From an uncultured Clostridia bacterium (GTDB lineage Bacteria; Bacillota; Clostridia; Christensenellales; Aristaeellaceae), in NCBI GenBank assembly GCA_947631405.1, contig CANRLC010000006.1, positions 1-64,000 on the forward strand: a DNA stretch of 64,000 bases, given 5' to 3'. Shown here piece after piece: positions 1-8,810 of this stretch. The number at the start of each line of letters is the position of its first letter. The first letter of the stretch is position 1. A program made the translations under genes and the position numbers. The notes beneath the pieces are model-generated. The model was not told where the DNA came from and did no database searches. It was given only the letters and a program-made list of their open reading frames with translations.

Positions 1-202
1 ATCCGCAACTGTCCATACTCTGATGTTTTATATCTTTTCTAAAAGTTCGCTAGATAGAGTTCTATATTAGAGATGTATCATAGTGTGTCTTTCTACACCT
101 TTCAATTTTTCCTACACCTTTTAATTATTCCCATACTTTAGCACCCCAAGGTTCTGGTAGCAGTTTTCAGCTGCCAGCCAGACCACATAACCACATAAAA
201 GT

Positions 203-243
203 AAGGGCTTCCGAAGTCGACGATTGACCTCGGAAGCCCTTTA
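203..243. terminator. Intrinsic terminator-like hairpin
   Basis: AAGGGCTTCCGA...TCGGAAGCCCTTT inverted repeat followed by TTT; the upstream gene is outside the window. Confidence 0.6.
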
Positions 244-464
244 TTCCAAGCCTTTTTCGACATTTCTGCGCCGGAGAAGGCTTTTTCTGTTTGTATCAAA
301 ATCAGCAGGAACATTGACCCGTCAGCGGGCGGCGGAAACGCTCTGGCGGAGGCGGTTCTTTCCCTGCCAAGCAGGAAAGCGGGCTATAGACAAAAAACAG
401 GCGGTTACCAGAGAAGCGGGAATCGCTTGTTTGTCGGTTATAGAGTTTCTTGCGCGGGGGCGAC

Positions 465-581
465 GCCCGGTCTCGCGAGACGCTGCGCGTCCGCTCCCGG
501 GCTGCGGTTTTATTCTTTGGGGTTACGCTGGGGCGGCTGCCCCAGACCCTGCCCGAGGAATTTCATCCCCCGGACCCCCAA
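465..581 (-). repeat. Structured GC-rich intergenic repeat, copy A
   Basis: RC reads GGGGGTCCGGGGGATGAAATTCCTCGGGCAGGGTCTGGGGCAGCCGCCCCAGCG...GCCCGGGAGCGGACGCGCAGCGTCTCGCGAGACCGGGC; same architecture as the other copies; just 3' of the ABC transporter stop. Confidence 0.75.
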
Positions 582-603
582 CATTTGGTTTAAGATACTG
601 TTT

Positions 604-2382
604 TTATTCTCCCGCCAGCGTCGCGCCTGCGGCCAGCTCGGCGTAGACGCCGCCCTGCGCCACGAGCTGCGCGTGCGTGCCGCGCTCCAAGATCCCGTGC
701 TCGCCGATGACCACGATCTCGTCCGCGTTCTTGATCGTGGATAGCCGGTGCGCGATGACCAGCGTCGTGCGGCCCTTCGCCAAGCGGTCAAACGCCGCCT
801 GAATCTTGCGCTCGGTCGCGGTGTCCAGCGCGCTGGTCGCCTCGTCGAGGATCAGCACGCGCGGATTCTTGAGGAAGATGCGCGCGATGGACACGCGCTG
901 CTTCTGCCCGCCGGAGAGCATCACGCCCCGCTCGCCCACCAGCGTGTCGTAGCCGTTCGGCATGAGCATCACGTCGTCGTGAATCTCCGCCAGCTTCGCC
1001 GCCGCGACGACCTCCTCCATCGTGGCGTCGGGTTTTCCGTAGCGGATGTTGTCCAGCACCGACCCGGCGAAGAGGAACACGTCCTGCTGCACGATGCCGA
1101 TGTTGCGGCGCAGGTCGGCCAGCTTCACCTTGCGGATGTCCTTCCCGTCGATGGTGATGCGGCCGCTGGTCGCCTCGTAAAAGCGCGGGATAAGCTGGCA
1201 GAGCGTCGTCTTGCCGCCGCCGCTCGGGCCGACCAGCGCGAGCATCTCGCCCGGGCGGATGTGCAGATCGATGTGGGAGAGCACGGCGTCCTTCTCGCGG
1301 TCGTAGGTGAAGGTCACGTCCTCAAAGGCGATGTCGCCCTCGACGCTGGGCAGCGGCTCGGCGTCCGGCGCGTCCTCGATGTCGGGCTTCTCGTGCATGA
1401 TCGCGCGGAAGCGCTGGAAGCCCGCCATGCCCGCGGTGAATTGCTCGGTGAACTGCGTCAGCTTGCGGATGGGGCTTTGCACGCTGGCGACGTACATGTT
1501 GAACGTGACGAGCGTCGCCACGTCCATGCGCCCGCGCATGATGAGATAGCTGCCCACGCAGATGACCGACAAGCCCATCATGTTCATCATGAACTCGGTG
1601 CCCGCGAAGAAGTCCGCCATCACGCGGTAGTAGCTGCGCTTGGCGTCCACATATTGATCGGTGCAGTGGGAGAACTTGGCGATCTCCTCGCGCTCGTTGC
1701 CGAACGCCTTCGCCACGCGGATGCCCGAGATGCTGCTCTCGATCTCCGCGTTGATGCCCGCCGTGCGCTGCTTGACCCGGCGGGAGACGCGCATCATGCT
1801 CGTGCGCCGCAGCGAGACGAACAGGATGGTGAGCGGCACCGCGATCAGCAGCACGAAGGCGAGCGTGGGCTGAATATGAACCAGCACGAGCAGCGCGCCC
1901 AGCAGCGTGGTGATCGAGATGAACAGATCCTCCGGCCCGTGGTGGGCCAGCTCGGTGATGTCGAACAGGTCGGTCGTCACGCGGCTCATCAGGTGGCCGG
2001 TGCGGTTTTTGTCGTAGAAGCTGAAGCCGAGCCGCTGCATGTGCTCGAAGATCGCCGAGCGCATGTCCGCCTCGATGGCGACGCCCATCAGGTGGCCCAG
2101 ATAGGTCACGATCCACTGGGCCGCCGTGCGCACGACGTAGGCGACGAGCATCGCCGCCATCACCAGCAGGAACGTGCGCATCGCCTGATTGGGGATGTAA
2201 TCGTAGAGCACCTTGCGCGTGACCACGGGGAAGAGGATGTCCACCAGCGCGATCAGCAGCGCGCACGCCATATCCAGCAGGAACAGCCGCAGGTGCGGCT
2301 TATAGAACGCGGCGAACTCGCGCAGCGCGCCGCGGGGCGCGGCCTTTTCCTCGGGGTCGCGGGGAGCTTGTGTGGGATTCAT
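604..2382 (-). CDS. ABC transporter, fused permease and ATP-binding subunit (MsbA/MdlB type)
   Basis: 592 aa; N-terminal TM domain; Walker [10 protein letters not shown], signature LSGGQKQR, Walker [13 protein letters not shown]. Confidence 0.95.
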   Translation of the reverse strand: MNPTQAPRDPEEKAAPRGALREFAAFYKPHLRLFLLDMACALLIALVDILFPVVTRKVLYDYIPNQAMRTFLLVMAAMLVAYVVRTAAQWIVTYLGHLMGVAIEADMRSAIFEHMQRLGFSFYDKNRTGHLMSRVTTDLFDITELAHHGPEDLFISITTLLGALLVLVHIQPTLAFVLLIAVPLTILFVSLRRTSMMRVSRRVKQRTAGINAEIESSISGIRVAKAFGNEREEIAKFSHCTDQYVDAKRSYYRVMADFFAGTEFMMNMMGLSVICVGSYLIMRGRMDVATLVTFNMYVASVQSPIRKLTQFTEQFTAGMAGFQRFRAIMHEKPDIEDAPDAEPLPSVEGDIAFEDVTFTYDREKDAVLSHIDLHIRPGEMLALVGPSGGGKTTLCQLIPRFYEATSGRITIDGKDIRKVKLADLRRNIGIVQQDVFLFAGSVLDNIRYGKPDATMEEVVAAAKLAEIHDDVMLMPNGYDTLVGERGVMLSGGQKQRVSIARIFLKNPRVLILDEATSALDTATERKIQAAFDRLAKGRTTLVIAHRLSTIKNADEIVVIGEHGILERGTHAQLVAQGGVYAELAAGATLAGE

Positions 2383-2416
2383 GGGTTCCTCCTATGGGAT
2401 CGAAGAGGGAAAGGCG

Positions 2417-3352
2417 TCACAGCGTCCGCCCGGAGAGCACCTGAAACACCGGGCTGTGCTCGATGACGAACGGGCCGTCCTGCACGAAGAAGAGCATGCC
2501 CGTCACGGGCGTGCGCAGCACCTCGCGCACGCCGCCGTCGAGCGGATTCATGATGAAGGTGAGCTGCTCGCCCCGGCGCACATGCGCGCCCGCGAACTTG
2601 ACGCGCCGCAGCAGGCCCGCCTCGGACGAGACGACGGTGGTGAGATCGTCGTCGGAGATGACGCTGGAGGCGTGGCCGGGCGTGATCTCGCTGCGGATGA
2701 GGCCGCGCCCGTTGAGGAAGCGCACGATGGCGCGCAGCGCCTGTTCGGCGGCGGCCTCGTCGATCTCCTGCGTCTTGCCCGCGTAGAGCGAGTACGCCTG
2801 CGTGCCCGCGAGCTGCCAGTTGTAGTTGAGCGTCGTGTGATCGACGGTGCGCGGCGTGCGCACATAGACGTAGGGCAGGCCGAACTCGCGCGCCAGCTCC
2901 GGGTTGTGGCGGCCCGTATCCATCATGCGCACATGCGGGATGAACGAGCCGGGCTGGTAAAAGCTGGTGAGCTGCACGCCGTAGCGGTAGAGCTTTAGCC
3001 GCTCAAAGAGCGCGCCCGCGATGCGCTCGGTGGTCGAGCCGTCGGCCGCGCCGGGGAAGCGGCGGTTGATGTCGCGGTTCTCGGGCGCCCACAGGCGGCT
3101 GCCCACGTTCATGGAGAAGCCCACCGCCGTGGGCACGACCATCACGCTCTTGCCGGGCAGGATGCCGCCGTCCTTCTCCACCTCGCGCAGGAAGGAGACG
3201 AGCCGCGCGCAGACGTAGAGCTGCTGCACCTCGTCGCCGCGCAGCGCGCCCAGAACCACGCAGCTCTTTTCGCCCTTGCCGAAGCGGTAGCCCATGATGT
3301 CCATGTCGTCGCGGAAGTACGACGGCACGGTAAAAAGCACGTCCTTTTTCAC
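2417..3352 (-). CDS. Succinylglutamate desuccinylase/aspartoacylase (M14 AstE/AspA) family protein
   Basis: GTG start after AAAGGAG; GALRGDEVQ zinc-binding-like motif and NRRFPG; similar to the adjacent protein. Confidence 0.75.
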   Translation of the reverse strand: MKKDVLFTVPSYFRDDMDIMGYRFGKGEKSCVVLGALRGDEVQQLYVCARLVSFLREVEKDGGILPGKSVMVVPTAVGFSMNVGSRLWAPENRDINRRFPGAADGSTTERIAGALFERLKLYRYGVQLTSFYQPGSFIPHVRMMDTGRHNPELAREFGLPYVYVRTPRTVDHTTLNYNWQLAGTQAYSLYAGKTQEIDEAAAEQALRAIVRFLNGRGLIRSEITPGHASSVISDDDLTTVVSSEAGLLRRVKFAGAHVRRGEQLTFIMNPLDGGVREVLRTPVTGMLFFVQDGPFVIEHSPVFQVLSGRTL

Positions 3353-4314
3353 GGCTGCTCCTTTCTGCACAGGCGGGCGATCAGCGTGCCCGGGTAGACG
3401 GTCGAGTAGCTGCGCTGGCTGAAGACCAGCCCGGCCGCGGGGGCCAGCACGGTTTGCAGCGCCTCGCCCTGAAGCGCGTCGATCACGACGCCCAGCACTT
3501 CGCCCTCCTTCACCCATGTGCCGATGTGATCCTCCGGCACATAGATGCCGGGGCGCTCGCAACCCACGCGCAAAACGTCCTTCGGGCTGCGGATGCACGG
3601 AATGTCGCCCTCGGGCGGCTTTCTCGTCTCGCCGGAAAAGAGGCCCATCTCCCGCAGCTTGCAGAAGATGCCGGAGACGACCGCGTCGGCGATCTCCTGC
3701 GGGCGGCGGCGGCGCTCGTCGGCCTCGAGGATCAGCGCCTTCGTCCCGGCGGCGGCGAGCGCGCCGGTCAGAGAGGCGTCGAAATCGCTGCGGTCGGGCA
3801 GCACCCAGAGCAGCTCCGGGCAGAGCGCGCGCGCCTCGCGCAGCATCACGTCCGCCTGACGGGCGCTCACGCGCGCCTCGTAAAGCTCGCTCTTGAAATT
3901 CGTGCTGGTGTGGATGTCGAGTACGAGATCGGCGTCCAGCATGTCGCAAAAGACGCTGTGGCAGATGCCTTCCAGCGCCGTGCCGTCCGGCGAGCCGGGG
4001 AAGGCGCGGTTCATGTCCAGCCGCGTCACGGAGGGCACCATGCGCTCGCCGACGTCCAGCCCCAGAGGGTTGAGCATGGGGTAGACGTCGATCGTGCCCA
4101 GCAGATGCTCCGGCTCGGCGATCAGCCGCGAGACCACGCCGTAGACGATGAGCTGGCCGAGCACCTCGTCGCCGTGCACCCCCGTGGCGATGCACACGCG
4201 CCCCTTGCCGCCGCCCTGCGGCGCGTAGCGGCAGCGGCGCACGTTCCACCGTTCGCCCACGGGCATGGCGACGCTGGCCACCGTGGCGATCTCCCTGACG
4301 AGCTGCAAGATCAA
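3349..4314 (-). CDS. Succinylglutamate desuccinylase/aspartoacylase (M14 AstE/AspA) family protein
   Basis: GVHGDEVLGQ, MNRAFPG and DIHTS motifs; overlaps the next gene by 4 bp. Confidence 0.85.
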   Translation of the reverse strand: MILQLVREIATVASVAMPVGERWNVRRCRYAPQGGGKGRVCIATGVHGDEVLGQLIVYGVVSRLIAEPEHLLGTIDVYPMLNPLGLDVGERMVPSVTRLDMNRAFPGSPDGTALEGICHSVFCDMLDADLVLDIHTSTNFKSELYEARVSARQADVMLREARALCPELLWVLPDRSDFDASLTGALAAAGTKALILEADERRRRPQEIADAVVSGIFCKLREMGLFSGETRKPPEGDIPCIRSPKDVLRVGCERPGIYVPEDHIGTWVKEGEVLGVVIDALQGEALQTVLAPAAGLVFSQRSYSTVYPGTLIARLCRKEQP

Positions 4315-4494
4315 CGCCCTCCTTTATATGCGTGCGCCGTGCGGCGCCCAAAACCCTCCCCATGCTATCATAAATCGCGCGATTTGGCAAGCGGATTCGC
4401 GCGCAATTGCGCGCATTTGCGCGCGGGGCTGGCACGGCGCGGCCAACTATGCTATAATGAGAGTTAATCGCGCGAAGAAAGGGAGAGAGACGGC

Positions 4495-5658
4495 TTGCGC
4501 ATCGGCATCTTTACCGACACGTTTTACCCGGAGATCAACGGCGTGGCGACCTCCTGCCTGAACCTGCAAAGGGAGCTGATCCGGCGCGGGCACGAGGTTC
4601 ACGTCTTTGCGCCCCGCTGCAAGGGCTGGGAGGCACACGAGAGCGACAGCGTTCACTATCTGGCGAGCGCGCCGCTACTCGTGCTGCGCGATCGGAACGT
4701 CGCCTTCCCCAGCCCCATCGCCGCGCGCGTCGCCGAGCGGCTGCGCTTCGACGTCGTCCACACCAACAGCGAGTTCATCATGGGCCACTTCGGGCGGCAC
4801 GTCGCGGGAAAGCTCGGCTGCGCGCTGGTTCACACCTATCACACGGTCTGGGAGGACTACACCTATTACGTCACCCACGGCGTCGCCGACGAGGCCGCGC
4901 GGCGCATCGCGCGGCGCTACTCGCAGTGGTGGTGCAACCGCTTCGAGCGCGTGATCGCGCCGACGGGCAAGACGCGCGACCTGCTCGTGCGCTACGGCGT
5001 CACCGCGCCCATCGACGTCATCCCCAGCGGGATGGACATCGCCCGCTTTGCGCCGGAGCGCCACGACGGCGCGCAGCGCGCGCACACCCGCGAGGAGTGC
5101 GGCGTGCGGCCCGGTGAGCGCGTGCTGCTCAACATCGGGCGCATCGCGCGGGAAAAGAATCTGGAGCAGGTGATGCGCGTGTTCCCCCGGCTGCGCGAGC
5201 GCTGCCCGGACGTGCGCTTCGTGCTCGTCGGCGAGGGGCCGATGCGCGAGGCGCTCGCGGCGCAGGCGCAGGCGCTGGGCGTCGCGGACGCCGTGACGCT
5301 GACCGGCCCCAAGCCGTGGGAGGAGATCGACCGCTATTACGCGATGGGCGACGTGTTCGTCAGCACGTCGCGCTCGGAGACGCAGGGCCTCACCTATGTG
5401 GAGGCGATGGCCTCCGGGCTGTGCGTGTGCGCGGCGGACGACCCGTGTCTGGAGGGCGTGATCGAGGACGGCGTGAGCGGCGTGCTGTGCGACGGGGACG
5501 ACGACGAATCGGTGCTCGCCGCGCTGACGCGCGCCTTTGGCGAGGAGGGCCGCCGCATCGCGCGCGACGCCGCGAAGCACGCGGAGCCGTTCGGCACGGC
5601 GGCGTTTGCGACGAAGGCGCTCGCGTGCTACGAGCGCGCCATCGCGGGGGAGGCATAA
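4495..5658 (+). CDS. Glycosyltransferase family 4 protein
   Basis: MRIGIFTDTFYPEINGVATS, NIGRIAREKNLEQ, ETQGLTYVEAMASG; TTG start with upstream GGGAGAGAGA. Confidence 0.92.
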   Translation: MRIGIFTDTFYPEINGVATSCLNLQRELIRRGHEVHVFAPRCKGWEAHESDSVHYLASAPLLVLRDRNVAFPSPIAARVAERLRFDVVHTNSEFIMGHFGRHVAGKLGCALVHTYHTVWEDYTYYVTHGVADEAARRIARRYSQWWCNRFERVIAPTGKTRDLLVRYGVTAPIDVIPSGMDIARFAPERHDGAQRAHTREECGVRPGERVLLNIGRIAREKNLEQVMRVFPRLRERCPDVRFVLVGEGPMREALAAQAQALGVADAVTLTGPKPWEEIDRYYAMGDVFVSTSRSETQGLTYVEAMASGLCVCAADDPCLEGVIEDGVSGVLCDGDDDESVLAALTRAFGEEGRRIARDAAKHAEPFGTAAFATKALACYERAIAGEA

Positions 5659-5659
5659 T

Positions 5660-6445
5660 ATGGCGCAGGAGACAGGAAGCGGCGCGGCGGAGACGCTCGC
5701 GCGGCAGACCGAGGCGCTGTGTACGGCGGCGGAGCTGGTGCTGGAGAGCGGCGGGGAGACCTACCGCGTCGAGGAGACCGTGCAGCGCATGGCCAAGGGG
5801 CTGGGCATGCAGGACGTGAACGTGGTCGCGTTCCCGACGTCGATCTTCGTGGAGGCGGGCGGGCGCGCGAGCCTGCGGCGCATCGTCCGCCGGGGCACGA
5901 ACCTGCGCAGGCTGGTGAAGGTCAACGACGTCTCCCGCCAGACGGAGCACGGGCAGATGACGCTGGACGGGGTTGAGACGGCGCTTGTGCAGATCGCCTC
6001 CGACTCCGGCGGGCGATGGGGCGTGGGGCTGATGGCCAGCGCGCTCGCCTGCGGCTCGTTCAGCGTGCTGGTCGGCGGAGGGGCGTGGGCGTTCGCCGCC
6101 GCGGCGGTCATCGGCGTGCTGGTGCAGGCGGCGCAGCCGCTCTTCTCTCACATGACGATGGGCGCGCTCTTCGGCAATTTCTGCGGCGGTCTGCTCACCG
6201 CCGTGCTCGCGCAGGCGGCGGCGCTCGCGCTGCCCGGCCTCGAGGTGAACGCGGTGATCGTCGGCGGCGTGATGCCGTTTCTCTCCGGCCTGCTCATGAC
6301 GACCGCCGTGCGCGATACGATGTACGGCGACCTCGTCTCCGGCGTCGCGCGGGCGGCGGAGGCGATGCTGCTCGCGGCGTTCGTGGCGCTGGGCGTCTAC
6401 GTCGGCCTCAAGCTGATGGCCGTGCTGGGAGGGATGCCGCTATGA
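5660..6445 (+). CDS. Threonine/serine exporter family, ThrE N-terminal-like subunit (DUF1212)
   Basis: VLESGGETYRVEETVQRMA plus several TM segments; start at ATG 5660. Confidence 0.85.
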   Translation: MAQETGSGAAETLARQTEALCTAAELVLESGGETYRVEETVQRMAKGLGMQDVNVVAFPTSIFVEAGGRASLRRIVRRGTNLRRLVKVNDVSRQTEHGQMTLDGVETALVQIASDSGGRWGVGLMASALACGSFSVLVGGGAWAFAAAAVIGVLVQAAQPLFSHMTMGALFGNFCGGLLTAVLAQAAALALPGLEVNAVIVGGVMPFLSGLLMTTAVRDTMYGDLVSGVARAAEAMLLAAFVALGVYVGLKLMAVLGGMPL

Positions 6446-6897
6446 CGCACGCGCTTGCACACATTGTGTTGGGCGCGTTTGGCGGCACGCTCGGCTTTGC
6501 GTATCTCTTCGGCGCGCCGCGCCGCACGCTGCTGCCCGTTTCGCTGATCGCGGTCGCGGGCTACGGTGCGTACTATGCGCTGTGTACGCTGGCGGGCGTG
6601 AGCATGATCGCCGGATACTTCGCCGGGGCGGCGGTCATCGCGGCGCTGTGCGAGATCTCCGCGCGCGTCTACCGCATGCCCGCGACGGTGTTCCTGCTCT
6701 GCGCGCTGGTGCCGCTGGTGCCCGGCTACGACCTGTACAGCGCGATGCTCGCGCTGGTGGAAAACGACGGCATGCGCGCCGCCTCGGCGATGATGCAGGC
6801 TGTGCAGATCATCGCGGCCATCGCGGTGGGCGCGGCGGCCGCCTCGGCGACGGTGCGCGCGGCCTCAGGGCTGATCGAGCGCCGCGCGGTGAAGTGA
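6442..6897 (+). CDS. Threonine/serine exporter family, small integral membrane subunit (DUF3815)
   Basis: 152-codon polytopic protein with LVPGYDLY; start overlaps the previous stop by 4 bp. Confidence 0.85.
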   Translation: MTHALAHIVLGAFGGTLGFAYLFGAPRRTLLPVSLIAVAGYGAYYALCTLAGVSMIAGYFAGAAVIAALCEISARVYRMPATVFLLCALVPLVPGYDLYSAMLALVENDGMRAASAMMQAVQIIAAIAVGAAAASATVRAASGLIERRAVK

Positions 6898-6910
6898 GGA
6901 GGGGAACGCC

Positions 6911-7126
6911 ATGTTTGGGAAAAAGCGACCCGCCTCGCCGCGCTACGATCCTGCGCGCGAGACGCCTGCGATCCGCTGCAGCATCTGCACGGGCGAGCAG
7001 GCCGCGGGCTTTGTGGACAGGCAGACCGGCGCTTTTCGCGAGATCATGCTCCTGCGGGACGCGCGCGATCTGGAGGCGTTCCGCCGCGCCTACGGCGTGG
7101 ACGGGGAGATCAAGAAAATCTATTGA
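6911..7126 (+). CDS. Conserved small hypothetical protein
   Basis: 71 aa with CSICTGEQAAGF motif; RBS GAGGAGGGG upstream. Confidence 0.7.
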   Translation: MFGKKRPASPRYDPARETPAIRCSICTGEQAAGFVDRQTGAFREIMLLRDARDLEAFRRAYGVDGEIKKIY

Positions 7127-7133
7127 TGAAAAC

Positions 7134-7168
7134 TGAGCGCCGGGAACGCGATCTGTTCCCGGCGCTCA
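7134..7168. terminator. Bidirectional hairpin between convergent genes
   Basis: TGAGCGCCGGGAAC-gcgatct-GTTCCCGGCGCTCA, perfect 14-bp stem. Confidence 0.7.
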
Positions 7169-7170
7169 TG

Positions 7171-7626
7171 TCATCCTTCGCTCGTCTCGCGCAGCAGCCC
7201 CTCGCACCCGGCGTGTACGTCGCGCCACGCGGCGTCGAAGTCGCGCGTGTACCACGGGTCGTCGATGTCGCCCGCGCGCCCCGCGAAGGAGAGCAGCAGC
7301 CGCACCTTGCCCTGTGGGTCGCCGTCAAAGAGGCGGCGCATGTCGCGCAGGTTTTCCGCGTCCATGCCCACGAGCAGATCGAATCGGTCGTAATCCGCGC
7401 GGGTCAGGCGGCGGGCGGTCTTGCCCGCGCAGGAGATGCCGTGCGACGCGAGCACGCGCCGCGCGGGCGGGTAGACCGGGTTGCCCAGCTCCTCGGCGGT
7501 GGTCGCGGCGGACTCGATGTGGTAGCGGCTTTCCAGCCCGGCGCGCCGCACGAGATCCTTCATAGCGAACTCGGCCATCGGGCTGCGGCAGATGTTGCCG
7601 TGGCAGACGAAGAGGATGCTGGTCAT
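7171..7626 (-). CDS. Low molecular weight protein-tyrosine-phosphatase
   Basis: VCHGNICRSPMAE P-loop near the N-terminus; DPWY near the C-terminus. Confidence 0.93.
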   Translation of the reverse strand: MTSILFVCHGNICRSPMAEFAMKDLVRRAGLESRYHIESAATTAEELGNPVYPPARRVLASHGISCAGKTARRLTRADYDRFDLLVGMDAENLRDMRRLFDGDPQGKVRLLLSFAGRAGDIDDPWYTRDFDAAWRDVHAGCEGLLRETSEG

Positions 7627-7747
7627 TTTTTCTTACAACTCCAATGGTTCTTTCAAAAGAGGGAAGCCGGGCTTGCGGTATATCATACCACAAATCCGGT
7701 TCCCCGTACAGATTTGCTTTTCAGATGAAACCATTTTTGAGAAATGG

Positions 7748-8161
7748 TCAGTTGTCCTGCGGCCCCGCGAGCAGCGCGCGAAGCGCCTCCCCGGCGCTTT
7801 CGAGCAGCGCAGCGTCCGCCGGGCAGAGCGGCAGCGCGAGAATCTCGCCCAGCGTCAGCCACGCGAGCGCGCGGTGCTCCAACCGCTGCGGCTCGCCGGA
7901 GAGGAGCACACACAGGTAAAACCGCACGCGCACCCGCGCGCCGGGTTCGCCGCTTTGCGCCTCGCCCACAAGGCGCAGCGGGCGCACTTGGATGCCCAGC
8001 TCCTCGCGGCACTCCCGCGCGAGGCATTCCTGCGGCGTCTCGCCCGGCTCGATCTTCCCGCCGGGAAACTCCCAGAGCAGCGCGCAGCGCTTGCCCTCCG
8101 GCCTCTGGCAGACGAGCAGGCGATCGCCCCGGCGCAGCAGCGCGGCGGTGACCTCGATCAT
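7748..8161 (-). CDS. (Deoxy)nucleoside triphosphate pyrophosphohydrolase, NUDIX (MutT-like)
   Basis: Nudix box GGKIEPGETPQECLARECREELGI. Confidence 0.92.
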   Translation of the reverse strand: MIEVTAALLRRGDRLLVCQRPEGKRCALLWEFPGGKIEPGETPQECLARECREELGIQVRPLRLVGEAQSGEPGARVRVRFYLCVLLSGEPQRLEHRALAWLTLGEILALPLCPADAALLESAGEALRALLAGPQDN

Positions 8162-8218
8162 GGCGGCCTCCTTGCGCGCGGGCGCTCGCCCGCGCATACG
8201 ATGGTGGGGAAAGGGGAG

Positions 8219-8704
8219 ATGCGCGTGAAGATCAAGCCGTATGACCGCGCGGCGGCCGTGGCCTACGCGCGAAGGTGGGCGCTCTCGCGCAACCCGGCGT
8301 TTTACGACTTTGAGCGCGTCGGCGGGGACTGCACCAGCTTCGCGTCCCAATGCCTGTACGCGGGCGCGGGCGTGATGAACTACACGCCCGTGATGGGCTG
8401 GTATTATCGCGCCTCGTCGGATCGGACGGCGTCGTGGAGCGGCGTCGAATACCTCTACAACTTCCTCGTGGGGAACATGGGCGCAGGCCCGTTCGCGCGC
8501 GTCGTGCCGCGCGAGGCCGCGCAGCCGGGCGACATCGTGCAGCTCGCCACGGCGGACGGCGACTTTTTCCACTCGCCCGTGGTGATCGCGGTGGGGCCGC
8601 TGACGCTCGTCGCCGCGCACTCCGCCGACGCCATCGACCGGCCGCTGGCCAGCTACGATTACGACGCGGCGCGGTTTTTGCACATCGTGGGCGTGCGCGT
8701 CTAG
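8219..8704 (+). CDS. Putative amidase-domain protein (Amidase_6-like)
   Basis: YDRAAAVAYARRWAL..NPAFYDFERVGGDCTSFASQCL..; start chosen at ATG 8219 after AAGGGGAG. Confidence 0.82.
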   Translation: MRVKIKPYDRAAAVAYARRWALSRNPAFYDFERVGGDCTSFASQCLYAGAGVMNYTPVMGWYYRASSDRTASWSGVEYLYNFLVGNMGAGPFARVVPREAAQPGDIVQLATADGDFFHSPVVIAVGPLTLVAAHSADAIDRPLASYDYDAARFLHIVGVRV

Positions 8705-8707
8705 CGC
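8690..8707. repeat. 18-bp direct repeat, left copy (contains CTAG stop)
   Basis: GGCGTGCGCGTCTAGCGC, identical to 8793-8810. Confidence 0.9.
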
Positions 8708-8743
8708 CCCGCCGCATGTTGCCGAAACACGAAAGGATCAGGC

Positions 8744-8781
8744 CGTTTTTTCTCCCCCTTTGGGGAGAAAAAAGGCTGCTT
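8744..8781. terminator. Bidirectional intrinsic terminator
   Basis: TTTTTTCTCCCC-CTTT-GGGGAGAAAAAA between convergent genes. Confidence 0.85.
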
Positions 8782-8792
8782 TGACAGATGGA

Positions 8793-8810
8793 GGCGTGCG
8801 CGTCTAGCGC
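8793..8810. repeat. 18-bp direct repeat, right copy (contains CTAG stop)
   Basis: GGCGTGCGCGTCTAGCGC. Confidence 0.9.

Noticed and set aside
224-744. ORFs of 140 and 105 aa near the left end
   Set aside because: They translate repeat copy A and its flank; no RBS or domain support.
748-2466. 572-aa ORF on the plus strand
   Set aside because: Antisense shadow of the ABC transporter gene.
2417-4435. 672-aa ORF read as one protein
   Set aside because: Only the C-terminal ~311 residues look real; the upstream part is an out-of-frame shadow of the 3349-4314 gene.
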